In this document: positions 20,860-31,489 of the stretch, piece after piece
Layout: each line of letters starts with the position of its first letter
Position numbering within the stretch: the first letter of the stretch is position 1
NCBI RefSeq assembly: GCF_963678635.1
Contig: NC_087066.1
Span: 65,881,277 to 65,945,276 of the forward strand
DNA from: Symsagittifera roscoffensis
Lineage: Eukaryota; Xenacoelomorpha; Acoela; Convolutidae
Direction: 5' to 3'
Length of the DNA: 64,000 bases
Position numbers and translations under genes: made by a program
The notes under the pieces: generated by a model
The model's input: the letters and a program-made list of their open reading frames with translations, nothing else
Told to the model about the DNA's origin: nothing
Databases searched by the model: none

Positions 20860-23800
20860 TGTCCTCGGTGGTAGTGGTGGAGAGCAAGAGGGTGGAGAGA
20901 CCGGCGGAGACCAGTCGGTCGAGATATCTGGAGAAAGTAAAGGAGCTGGACTTGGAAGACCTGGAATGCAGACAAGAGTTGGCGGAAGCTTTGGGTCTCG
21001 AGCGAGTGTCACATGAAGACTTGAGTAGACACCAGTGCTTGGACTGGTTGAAGGCTCACGAGACGCATTTCTCAAGAGCAAGAATAATGGAGACGGCGTA
21101 TCTGACGGGGATTCCCACAAAACCAGTCATGGGATCTATCAATTACAGGCCTCTCAAGTTGCTGGGGAGTCCGGGACTCATAGTGGAGCCTCCCAAGCAT
21201 CGAACGAGCATTGCCAGAATCAAGTTGGCAACTCCAGCGCAGTTGAGGGTGGTAGACAAACTATTGGAACCAAGAGAGATGGAATTGCCAGATGCCGCTT
21301 ATGAATGAACGAGGTTGGCGGACGACCCTAGATACGGGCAACCCTGCGGGAATACCCAGTTAGCCAAGACCTTGGCAGTTTACGACAGAGCAGATTCAGC
21401 TGCTGCGAGGGTGATCATTGTAGCGGGATCGGACTTCGAGGGAACCTCTTCCAATTGTTCTGGCCGGAGACTTTGGTATACTCACTGCCAGGAGCCGAGC
21501 TGAATCAAATGTTAACCTTGGTGGTAGCAATAAAATCGGAGATGCCTTGCGAGCCCGAGCTACTACTGTTTGCGGGAATGAATGACCACCTGCATGCGAC
21601 TGGGTTTCTGGAGCAGCTCAAGGGCGATGAACCGGCGCCGAAGAGAATCTGGGAAGCTATCCAGACGTTATTTGCAGCGATGAATGAGGTACAGGAGAAC
21701 GTTACCTCGCGGTTTGGTTCCAAGACAAGAGTGGTGTTCACGACGTCCCCGGGTACGCGAGCATGCCTCCCGCTCTGCAATTTGTGTATGCGGTCTTGAT
21801 CTTAATAGCCGAGGGGAATGAATGGCGGATCCTGATGGCAGCTCCCAATCGGGAGTTGGAACCGACGAACTTGAGGCTTCGCAAGTCAGAACTGGCGGCG
21901 GCGTGGGCGGATGTGTCCCACGCGTTGAGGGGTTTCTACGAGTTAGCAGATATCCTCATTGTATTGGACGAGGTCCTCTTGCTGGAGATATCGAACTTCG
22001 CCAGACAACTCAAGTTCAGTCCGGTTGTAGGGGACGATCATCCAATAATAACTCACCTGACGGCCAGCCTGTGGTTTCGAAGCATGGACTTGACGATCAC
22101 AAGCTCCACCAGTAAGTCTAGAGGACCGAGCAATGAAAGAAAGAACGTAGCTGCAACAGAGAACAACTGGAGTCGATGGTGTATCGACTGACACAAGAAA
22201 GAGGCAGGTGGCCATTCCTGACACCAAGGTTGGAAAACGCTACGGAGAAGACGAAGGAGAATGCTCCACCTCTTGTGAGGCAAATCTGGAGTTTTCTTGA
22301 GGAGCAGCTGGAAGTGGCCGAGAAAAGGGAAATGACGGTGACCAGGTTCGTCACATTTGCCAACGAGGTCACAATTGGAGGATTTTGGAGGGAGCACGCA
22401 AAGGGCGAGCTGAAGACGAGGAGGGATCACGAGATTCTTGAGTTCTTGAGTCCTTGTTGGGGAAAAGAGTTCATGGCTGGAGTGTTTGGTGCAAAGGAGA
22501 CCATCTTTGGAGCCTTTGTACAAGAAATCCTCAGCATGCCCATCAGCCTGTTGTTGGCACTGTACGTAGTTTTCCCGAGGTACCTATTCAATATGGGTCC
22601 AGCGTACATGTTCAGTCGGGGTGTGGAAACACTCCGGATTGACGGGTATCTGGCACTGGTGCTCCTGACCCATGGTGAACTGGTGTCATTTCATCGACTA
22701 ACGAAATATGGGGAGCCCCTGTCGATGGGGAAAAACCACTCGAGCATTGACACCTATTCATATAAGTGTGCTGCAGGGCTAAAGACGCTGCTAGTGGAGT
22801 ACCTCTTGATGCAGTGCCGACACATGACTGGTGAGGAAAAGAATCCAAAGACGAGAGATGAATGGAGGAAAGTGAATGCGGGCATGCCTCTGTTGACAGA
22901 CCTGTACCTGGCGATGAGATCGGACCCAATGGGGATAATCCGGGGACTGGAGGAGGTCTTAACCTGCATTTATGGACCGGCCGTGACATACGCGTTTCCA
23001 GATCCTCTGGTGACAGCTTATCGCAACTCCGTGACACACTTGAGCCTCATAAGTATACTGGATGGGACGACACTCAACTGGTGTCAGCAAGAGGTGCTGA
23101 GGGCACAAATGAGCAACACGGTACTCTTCGGAAAAGTGAAATATCAAGAATTGATGGTGTACAATTTCCGAGGACAACTGCAGTGTAGGATGGGAGGTAA
23201 ACGCGAGGGTCCTATCGAAACTTACCCCAATTTCTGGAACCTAAATCCCCTGACGGCGAGTGGACAAGAGGTCTTGAGAATTCCCGCGTAGAAGAAGAGC
23301 TTCGAGTTGGTGAAGAGGGAGCTAGAGGCAATACTGGAGAAGGAAATCTTGCCAACAACCATTCCAGAGTTCCCAAAGGTAAGGAGAATGACCCTGGGAA
23401 TGAACAGTTCCCTGGTGGTCCCTTCCCTGTTTGTGAGAGCAGCGGCGTAAGGGCAGCAGAGGGAGTTCAACGATGGCTAGGATCCCCTATTCATTGGCTA
23501 CACTGCAGCGGTCTACTTTCACACCTGTGACAGAAAAATAAACTCCTGGACGACCCAAGCGAAGAAGATGAGAGGCTCATTGCCCCCAAAATTCGAGAGG
23601 TCTTGAGAAAGCTTGAGCGGGCGGGTTTGGAGAATATGTTGCCGGTGTGGGACGATGGCAGGATGATCGTGGAAGAAGGACACAATGCACTAAAGGACGA
23701 GATGAAGTTTGCCACGAGAAGATACCGGGCACCTTACGGACTGGAGCAGGTGGAGATGAGACAGGAAGGGAAGGAACTGGATGCAGCAGGCCCGTTATAT

Positions 23801-24611
23801 GTGGCTCTGACGGAATACAAGAAACCGGATCCGACGGCACCATCACCCCTGTCGGTGGGCACCCCTGGAGATAAAAGAAGCGGCCCTGTAGAAGATCGAT
23901 TCAGGAGGATCCTTGAGAGAAGAAGAGTCGAATCAGGAGAAGAAAGCATGGATGAGACTCTCAGCGAGGCAGGGGAGGATATGGAAGTGGGGAACAAGCC
24001 CGAACCAAAACCATCAGAGGAGGAATTCACCACTCAAGAGCTGTTGAAGGACCTGAGCGGAGAAAATTGGGCAGATACTCCCACACCACCTCTGACCTCA
24101 TCTCCCCGTGAAAACCTAGAGTTGCCATTGATGGGTGAGACTTCTAATATGGGAATGATACTCTTGAGAAAGGGAGAAGAAAACCTTCGAGGGAAACAAG
24201 GATATGTTCCTAGGCACTCTGGATGAGGACGCTTGGCGAGAATTCTTGAGCGATTTCAATCGAGAAGCGGATGGCGAGATCACACTGGATGATTTCAAGG
24301 AAGAACTGTGGGACACAGTGGTGAATTTCGGAGAGCCTGTCCTGATGGGGACGGGTCTGGAGGAGAAAGCTAGAGGAGAACTGCTGAGCAAAATGGTCGA
24401 GTTGAGAAAGGCATCACGGAAGACCAAAGAAGACGAATGTAAAGACAGCTCTACTCTGAAACAAAAAACTGTCAATAAAATAATTGAAAGTGTAAGGGGG
24501 GATAAGGTCGAAACTAGTAATAAAATTAAAAGTACTAATATCCTTAAGACTCGAGCAGGGGGAGGTAAGAGTTGGAAGGGTTGGATGGAGACAAAGAGGT
24601 CGAATCAGTGA
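20814..24611 (+). pseudogene. ORF4 of copy A: degenerate SGNH-like domain plus large unknown domain (degraded)
   Basis: ATG at 20814 overlaps the end of ORF3 by 46 bases in the -1 frame. The ancestral frame was about 1265 codons. Part 1 (21400-22190) resembles an SGNH fold: IIVAGSD where GDS is expected, LPGAELNQM like block II, FAGMND like block III. Order of Ser and Asp is inverted in block I, so it is probably not catalytic. Part 2 (22190-24000) is an unrecognised ~600-residue domain, with a short hydrophobic stretch MPISLLLALYVVFPRYLF; one such segment with a proline is weak evidence for a membrane helix. The C-terminus is charged. Lesions: TGA at 21306, frame changes near 21455, 21780 and 22180, TAG at 23289, further stops near 23447-23480, frame changes near 23600 and 24200. 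No homologue recognised. Confidence 0.6.
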
Positions 24612-27600
24612 TGATAACGGCAACGCCCCAAAATAAAGACGTGAGGTCTCGCAAGAGGAAGAGAGAAGTAGAAGGGTGGGGTAGTCCTTCGGCGGATGCG
24701 GTCTCGGAGAAAAACTTGAGAGAGACGGCCCTCATGGTTCTGGCACGATGGAAGACAGCAGCCTACAAGAGTAGCTACGAACCAAGGAAACTGCTCGAGG
24801 TAGAAAGAGAGATGGAGGTTCCCACCAACTCGACAACGGAAGAAGACTTCAAGCCTCAGAGGACAAAGATGAAACGAGGTTCGACGAGCGGGCAGACATG
24901 GGAAGTGGACGTCGGCAAAGAATGGGTCTCAAATGAACATCAGGCCACTGGGAAGCAAGTGACTAGCGATCCTCTCGAGAAGAATGAAACGAGGAACACC
25001 TCGCGACCGTGGTGGGTGGCCCTGGAAACATTGAAGGAATTGGAAGATTGCCTAAAGAAGCTCGACAGTGGAGTGTCACGCAAACGACGCAACTGGGCTA
25101 CCCAGCAGAAGGCTGATATTAACAAATTGGAATTGGGGAGCCATCTGAGGAGAACTTGGCAGAACTTGTTGAGGGATTATTTTAAAGAAGCGACGAGGAC
25201 ATCCTCATCGGCGTCGCCATTGATGGCAAATCCCTTTGTTAGAACAGCAGGACAATTGATGTTCGCGTGGAGCCTGGTGGGGATAGAATTGGAAACGCTG
25301 ACCTCGCACGACAAGTTGAAGTTGGGTGGAAAAAGTCTAGAAAAATATCAGACATTGATGCAACACGTTGCTAGGGATAACTCAGGCTTGAGCCTGGCAA
25401 GGAGGAGATGCGCTACTTGTTTCTTGAGGTGGATAATGTCAGTGATGACTGACAGCACCATCCTAGCATGCCAGCAAAGAGCAATTGGGAGCAAAGCAAT
25501 GGAAAGGAGAGTCTCAGCAGTCATCTTGAATGTATACCAGAGTACTGGGATAGAAAAGGAGGATGGTTCCAGGCAGTCTCTAGAGAGCCACAGGAAGTTA
25601 GATGAGATACGGAGATTCTACAACAAGAAGTTCGAGGAGAAACACGACGTGCACCGTAACTTGGCCTCGTCAAGAGAGTACTTGAAACCCAATAAGAAGG
25701 GAGAATACCAGTATGTGTCTGGAGTGATGGGGATGGCGTACAACCCTTTCCTGGACTCGGAAGCCGGAGGCGCTCACAGTAACTACGAGGTGGCGGAGCT
25801 ACTAAAGTTCTGGACAGAGAAGATAGTGGAAATAGACACTGTAGAGAGAGAGAGACCTAGTTTGGGTTTGATTCTCGAGAAGACACCAGTGGTGATAAGT
25901 GTGCCGCGCTCAAGTAAAAGAGTCGAACCGAAGATGGGTAACGGGAAAGGCATGTTGGTCACGAATCTGGGAGTGGTGTGGAAATTGCTGAGGCCCTCCT
26001 GGTTCCACATCCCCATGCGAGCCTGATCGAGGAAGTCACGGAGCGAGTGAGATTAGCACCAGCGGAGGACGAAGATCTGGCGACATTGAGCATAGTGCAC
26101 AGACTGATCCTGCCTCAGGCGAAGGAGTCAAGTGAAGCGACGAGCAAACTAGGGTCGGTGAAGAAAATGGAGCCGGGCAGTTGCCTTGACTCGACGTGTG
26201 GAAATGGCGAGCACACCTGTGACGGACGGTCAGGCGTCAGGATACAGTCCTTCCAAAAAGCAGATCTAATCACCTGGTTTGAAGACATTACCGACAGGGA
26301 GAAGAAAGAAATACAGATAGTGGCTGAGTGTTACGCGAGTACCACGGTAAACCTAGCAACAGCTCTGGGATTCTTCTCGAGAATGTGCAGTCTCCAGTCA
26401 CTGGAGAGGCTAGAGTCAGAACACCACTTGGTGACCGCGTTGAGTATGGAGTCATGGCCCGGGGTGCTGCAGGTATCCCAGAAACACATCAAGAGCTGGA
26501 AAGTTGGACTTGAAGCGGAAATGGGATTTCCCATGAGCGAAGCCTATGGTCTGCCTCTAAATGCGAAGTCCTTAGTGGGGTCAGTGATGGCCAACCTATG
26601 TGGCAGCCACTATCCATTGCACATGGCGATGATGGAGGTATCCAGCCAAAGGGTATTGATAGACAAAGCCTTCTCAGTGCCCAAATGCGTAAGACTGGCT
26701 TGGATGTCGCATCACTCACATAGGCTGTTGAGGAAAATCCGAGGGACAGTGCCGAAAGAACAGAGGGACGACTTGAGTGAAATCTGGGGGGAAGAATTTT
26801 TGGGTTCGGAAGGTGAAAACACAAGTGACCACGAGAGACAAAACGTGATCGGAAAACCTATGGGTGGTGCTCCAAACCTGGAAGAGAACGACGCCATACA
26901 CGAGAAAATGATGGAACTTGAGCCTCTCCTAGAAGCCTCGATAGAACGCAATCTTAGGAGCATCGACCTCACATATGGGGAATGTCCATGCCACTGTCTG
27001 GCACAAAAAGTGTGGTACCCGGATCACGCGAATCTCTGCCTGATCTGGGATGTGGAGGAAGTTAGGTCGTTAGGACTGCCCGATCATCAGCAGAAGGTGA
27101 CCATCTTGGTGGTGAGCACGATGCTGGCTCTACGATGGATTGAAGAAAATGTAACGAAGTATCGGGAATCGAAAACGCCAACGAGTCGATTTACGCGATA
27201 GATTACAGCAGGAGACTTGAGTTGTTTGAGACTGCATGCAAGGTATTTGCCATACCAATGGAAGTCAGACATGTATGGAGCCGTTTAAGGTTCTTTCCTT
27301 GGTTTCGAGCGACGCTGACGTCCTGGTTATACCAGAAGGAATATCGATAGTTCCAGGCCGAGATAGGACCGGAGGCTTTCAAGAGAGCTCTGCTGACCCA
27401 TCGAAATGCGATCACGACGGGGTGGAAAAAAGTTGGGAGTGTCCAGAAACAACACCAAGGCGAGAGAGTCGATACTAGAGGAAGACTTGGCGAAGAACGT
27501 GAGCCTGAGTCTGCACAATTCCTTCTGTTTGAACCGAGAGTCGAGGGTGAAGAGTTTGCCCAATCCAGCGAAGAGATTGCAGGAGCAAAGGGAATGGATG

Positions 27601-27732
27601 CGGTCCTATGAACAGCTGAAAGCCTGGGAAGAGATCGTGATTAGCTCCGATGACGAAGAGGCACTGTTGAAGCAGATCACGGTGTCAAATAAATCTGGGT
27701 CTTGTACCTCGAAGGCGAAGAACGCGAGGTGA
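24572..27732 (+). pseudogene. ORF5 of copy A: NLS-like segment plus unknown domains (degraded)
   Basis: This frame overlaps the end of ORF4 by 40 bases in -1 phase and has no ATG in the overlap (TTG in A, GTG in B), so it may have been reached by frameshifting or splicing. Ancestral length is about 1050 codons. A basic cluster SRKRKRE near residue 28 resembles a nuclear localisation signal. The middle part is helix-rich and conserved (WATQQKA, YQYVSGVMGMAYNPFLDSEAG). A Cys/His group (TYGECPCHCLAQ) lies near 26985. The C-terminal ~190 residues are basic and end at TGA 27730. Lesions in A: one base lost near 26010 (copy B reads through) and breaks near 27200 and 27400. I do not recognise a family; it could be structural, nuclear or nucleic-acid binding. 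Confidence 0.55.
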
Positions 27733-28156
27733 GCAGGTGGCTCAGTGGGGAATTCTAGAGTCTTGAGTCTCGAGAGGGAAGGAAAGGGGCTCGAGGGTGA
27801 ACTTGGATGAAATCTAGGTTCACGAAAAAGAAATTTTAACAAATGAGATATTGTTATTAAAATATTATATCTATTATATAAATGCTGCATGACAATTTCC
27901 TGATTGAATAGGACAAAAGAAATTTTAAATTACTAGCTTAAAAAGCGAAAATTCACAGGTGCAGGTGTGTGCAGATTTTGATTGCTGTTTAGCGATAGTG
28001 TGAAAATTTTACATGGTTGTGAATTTTGGGGTGTAGATAAACTTAAGTCTGCTGCAAACTTCTGTAAATGACCACTGGCACTGTATCTTGAGTAACACTC
28101 GGGTTTCTGGGGATTCACTGACAGACGGCAGCACGCGATGAGGACATCGATCTTGA
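27733..28156 (+). other. 3' untranslated region of copy A before the LTR
   Basis: About 420 bases, A/T-rich, no gene. Much of it is matched in reverse near 32400-32810 after ORF5 of copy B, for example the GGTGCA.GTGTGCA / GATTTTGATTGCTGTT stretch and TGTATCTTGAGTAACACTC. Confidence 0.6.
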
Positions 28157-28168
28157 GTCCGGGGAGTA
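28157..28168 (+). promoter_or_regulatory. Candidate polypurine tract (GTCCGGGGAG) before the 3' LTR of copy A
   Basis: GTCCGGGGAGTA directly precedes the TG of the LTR. Copy B has GTCCGGGGAGTT in the same place (32393-32405, reverse strand). The 5' LTR of copy C lacks it, as expected. The purine run is short (GGGGAG), so the assignment rests on position and conservation. Confidence 0.6.
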
Positions 28169-29699
28169 TGTGCCAGTCGGTCATATCTGGAAGTTTGACC
28201 TTGAGGAGCACGAAAATACGTGGTTTTGGAATGAAGTTTCATTTTTTCAAAAATTCGAATGGAGCCTGTCATGCTCAGTTTTCTCGCGACAACTGAAAAC
28301 ATAAAATAAAAGATCAGAACAACCGAATTACAATTGCGAGAAAGTTGTCAAATATACACTGAGGGAAATTGCTATTCGCAAATTCCATCGTAGAAAACGA
28401 GAGTAGAGCTGTCCTATCTGATATAGGAGACCAAACAAATACGAGAGCAGAGCTAGAATCATCTGAACCAGTGTGAACATTCAACGGAAAGGCAGACAAG
28501 TGAAGTCTCCCAATGGTCCAGATCCAAAACTACTTTCTTGAATTAAAACTTATTTCCCTTGATTGGAACTCATTATTAGAAAACTTCTTGAGTTATATTT
28601 GATTATATTTATGCTAGAGTCATTAATTAGTTTAATTACTCTGTTTCTCAAGCGTGCTGCTATGTAGGTACCAAATTTAGTTTTCTCGCAATTTCCATCG
28701 TAGAAAACGAGAGTAGAGCTGTCCTATCTGATATAGGAGACCAAACAAATACGAGAGCAGAGCTAGAATCAACTGAACCAGTGTGAACCTTCAACGGAAA
28801 GGCAGACAAGTGAAGTCTCCCAATGGTCCAGATCCAAAACTACTTTCTTGAATTAAAACTTATTTTCCTTGATTGGAACTCATCGTTAGAAAACTTCTTG
28901 AGTTATATTCGATTATATTTATGCTAGAGTCATTAATTAGTTTAATTACTCTGTTTCTCAAGCGTGCTGCTATGTAAGTACCAAATTTAGTTTTCTCGCA
29001 ATTTCCATCGTAGAAAACGGGAGTAGAGCTGTCCTATCTGATGGAGGAGACCAAACAAATACGAGAGCAGAGCTAGAATCAACTGAACCCGTGTGAACCT
29101 TCAACGGAAAGGCAGACAAGTGAAGTCTCTCAATGGTCCAGATCCAAAACTACTTTCTTGAATTAAAACTTATTTCCCTTGATTGGAACTCATCGTTAGA
29201 AAACTTCTTGAGTTATATTCGATTAAATTTATGCTAGAGTCATTAATTAGTTTAATTACTCTGTTTTTCAAGCGTGCTGCTATGTAAGTACCAAATTTAG
29301 TTTTCTCGATAATTATAATCAGTATAAGTATAAATATAATAAGTATGTTGAGGTGAGGCGAGTTTTAAGTTGATCCATCTGAAATGGATCAGAGTTCCAC
29401 TGTCCAATAAAAAAGTAACTTAACGGATTGTTCCGCCCTGTTTTTAACGGCGTTCGTGTATTTTGGGTATTTTGAGACCTAAGTATGGAGACTTTCTTAT
29501 TTTCTAGAGTGGGGGCTATTTTGGTAGTGGCCTTTAAGCTGTAACGGGTTCTAGTCTCATGTCGCAAGCGAACCGAATTGGCTCCGACCGTTTTTGAGGT
29601 AGAAAAACACAGGAGATAGTGTTCCTGACTCTTGAGCCAATGGTTATAGGGCCTATTTTTCTTAAGCCTCATATGTGACCGAAGTAGGCGACTGTTACA
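28169..29699 (+). repeat. 3' LTR of copy A, with an internal 310-bp triplication
   Basis: Begins TGTGCCAGTCGGTCATAT and ends GGCGACTGTTACA (TG...CA). Copies are 903 bp in B (31490-32392) and 895 bp in C (56315-57209). The 1531-bp length here is explained by three tandem ~310-bp units at 28379-29308. Near the 3' third is a perfect hairpin (GATCCAT arms) followed by AATAAA, fitting a polyadenylation site. Confidence 0.75.
28379..29308 (+). repeat. Three tandem ~310-bp units inside the LTR of copy A
   Basis: Units start near 28379, 28689 and 28999, each opening with ATTTCCATCGTAGAAAACG and ending with TTTAGTTTTCTCG. They differ at only a few positions, so the expansion is recent relative to the element's decay. 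B and C carry a single, more diverged equivalent. Confidence 0.92.
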
Positions 29700-29890
29700 T
29701 AGTGTTTTTATGGCGCTCCTGGGTGTTTTTACGACATCATGACTACGGAGTCGAACCCACTTGACACAGCTCCGACCGTTTTTGAGGTAGAAAAACACAA
29801 GAGATAGTGTCCCTGACTCTTGAGCCAATGGTTATAGGGCCTATTTTTCTTAAGCTTCATATGTGACCGAAGTAGGCGACTGTTACATGG
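29700..29890 (+). repeat. Leader start (primer-binding region) followed by a partial LTR end
   Basis: After the LTR, 29700-29769 repeats the first ~70 bases that follow the 5' LTR of copy C, including TGGCGCTCCTGGGTG. At GCTCCG it switches back into the last ~118 bases of the LTR, ending TGTTACA at 29887. This looks like a tandem copy collapsed by recombination at a short microhomology. Confidence 0.7.
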
Positions 29891-31489
29891 CACAGTTGAG
29901 CACTCCAACGAGAACAAAACGGACGTTAATGGCGTTAAAGAAGAATTCGTGATGAAAAGGAGGGTCGGATGTTCTGAGAGGAAAATCACAACGAACGAGT
30001 GCGTCGAACGAATAAGTCGTGACAAACAAGAAAAAAACGAAGTCATTTATCGTGACGATCACGCACGATAAGGCACTTAACTGAAGCAGATAAAAAGAAA
30101 GAAGGCTTCAATGGGACAGCCGGAGTGGATTTGTGCCACGAGATTGAGTAGATAAGAGCGTTATTCCGGAGGAGAACGGAATTGGAGGCCCATTGCCCAG
30201 AGACTCAGTAGACTGTAATATACACTTTTAAGCTGCTGTGATGCCCTGAATAGCTGAATTTACTCCAATTTTATATTGTATTTCAGAGCATGAGTAGCTA
30301 AAAAGAGGAGAAGGTCAATCCATCTCCAATGGATTTAGTACATAACTGTCACTATAAACATAGTACAAAATGGATTTCGAGCCGTGTTTTAAATAGTAAT
30401 CTCGTACTCTGGTGATCCGAGACGCAGCTATGTGGTTAATTTCGCATGTAAACGAAAGCTGATAAAAAGTCGTTTGACTGATGGCCTAAAAATGGTAACA
30501 TTTTACGTAGCCCTAAACAGACCAGAAAACCAACTCGCTATGTCTAGACGGTGAAGAACGAAAGAATTAAGGTAAGTGACGCCTGCCAGTCGTCAATAGG
30601 AGCTTTTTCTACGCTCCGTCACCATGTAGTATTTGGAAGAATGTTACATGGAAATGATAAATAAGGAGATGATAAGTGTTGATCTGTTTAAAATTAAACT
30701 TGATACACGTTACGTTTCTTCAAAAACAACACACATCTCGACACGAGAAATTATATATTGTTTTACAAATAAAACTTTTTTTCGAATGAATATTTTATCA
30801 TTAGTCCTGCGAGTAAGCAAGCGGCGATAGCAATTTGTATTGCCAGGGAGATTATATTTTGAAAATCTGCCTGCATTGGTTTCCTCGGTACATATGCTTA
30901 GGCTGTCACAAAGCTTCTTCAAAAAAATCCATGATGGGGCTCTTTTCCAGTTCCCCACCCCCTTTCAAATTCAATTTTGAAAAGTCTATTTAACGTTGTC
31001 ATAATGCAATGAAATTTGGTGTGATGAACAAGTCAACAATTCTGAACAGATTTGTTCTTCATACATTACAGCGTAACATCACGCATTTAGCCGTAATAAC
31101 ACGTAAAACAAACCTAAAACTCGGTATTTTGAAGGATGGAAACTGGAAAAAATAGCAAAAACAAGATTATGTTACATTCGCTCACTAGTCACAGCTGAAG
31201 TTAAAAGGGATAGGCTCTCAGGTCATTGGCTAATATTGTGGTTATGGGAGGGAGCCAAGTCAAGGTTCACTTCGACATGGAACTTTACAGTCGTTACAGC
31301 TTAATGGCTACTGACACAATAAACTCCTCCCCTCTCCGGTCTCAAGATCTACTACTACTGGACAAGTATACTAATGGTGCGTACTATTTCGATTGTAGCG
31401 ATTATGCGAAGTTGAAAGAACCAGCGCGTGATTTGAGATCGTTTACAAGAAACCACGATTATTCAAATGCGATCAGAATTTCTTTTTCA
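29891..31489. other. Intergenic debris between the tails of copies A and B
   Basis: About 1.6 kb with no convincing gene. It contains a short second-type LTR (30291-30648, separate entry). A piece near 31285-31310 resembles the reverse of the LTR (GTTACAGCTTAA.GGC.AC). The short open frames in this stretch have no recognisable content. Confidence 0.5.
30291..30648 (+). repeat. Short second-type solo LTR, degraded
   Basis: About 358 bp. It starts TGAGTAGCTA and ends AGAATGTTACA. It shares with the copy at 53573-53943 the start, the AATCCATCTCCAATGGATT hairpin region near the 5' end and the GTTACA end, but no primer-binding region follows it. No target-site duplication seen. Confidence 0.5.

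Larger units (their letters stand above)
8530..29699 (+). mobile_element. Copy A: giant Ty3/gypsy-type retroelement with ORF3-5 block and 3' LTR (5' LTR missing)
   Basis: Order on one strand: leader block, 14-bp minisatellite, gag, pol with macrodomain, spacer with 20-bp repeats, ORF3 (coiled coil and SGNH), ORF4, ORF5, candidate polypurine tract, LTR. Copy B has the same order on the other strand, which supports one ~21-kb unit rather than two neighbouring elements. The 5' LTR is absent: copy D's flank runs straight into the leader. Many frameshifts and stops show the copy is dead. Confidence 0.8.

Noticed and set aside
22530-22610. Envelope protein or transmembrane anchor in ORF4
   Set aside because: One short hydrophobic stretch with an internal proline; no signal peptide, no furin-like site and no C-terminal anchor.
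18908-27732. Athena-type Terminon (giant Penelope-like element with GDSL esterase)
   Set aside because: The RT here is Ty3/gypsy type with a DD35E integrase and LTRs; no Penelope RT, GIY-YIG domain or hammerhead ribozyme was seen. The parallel is functional at most.
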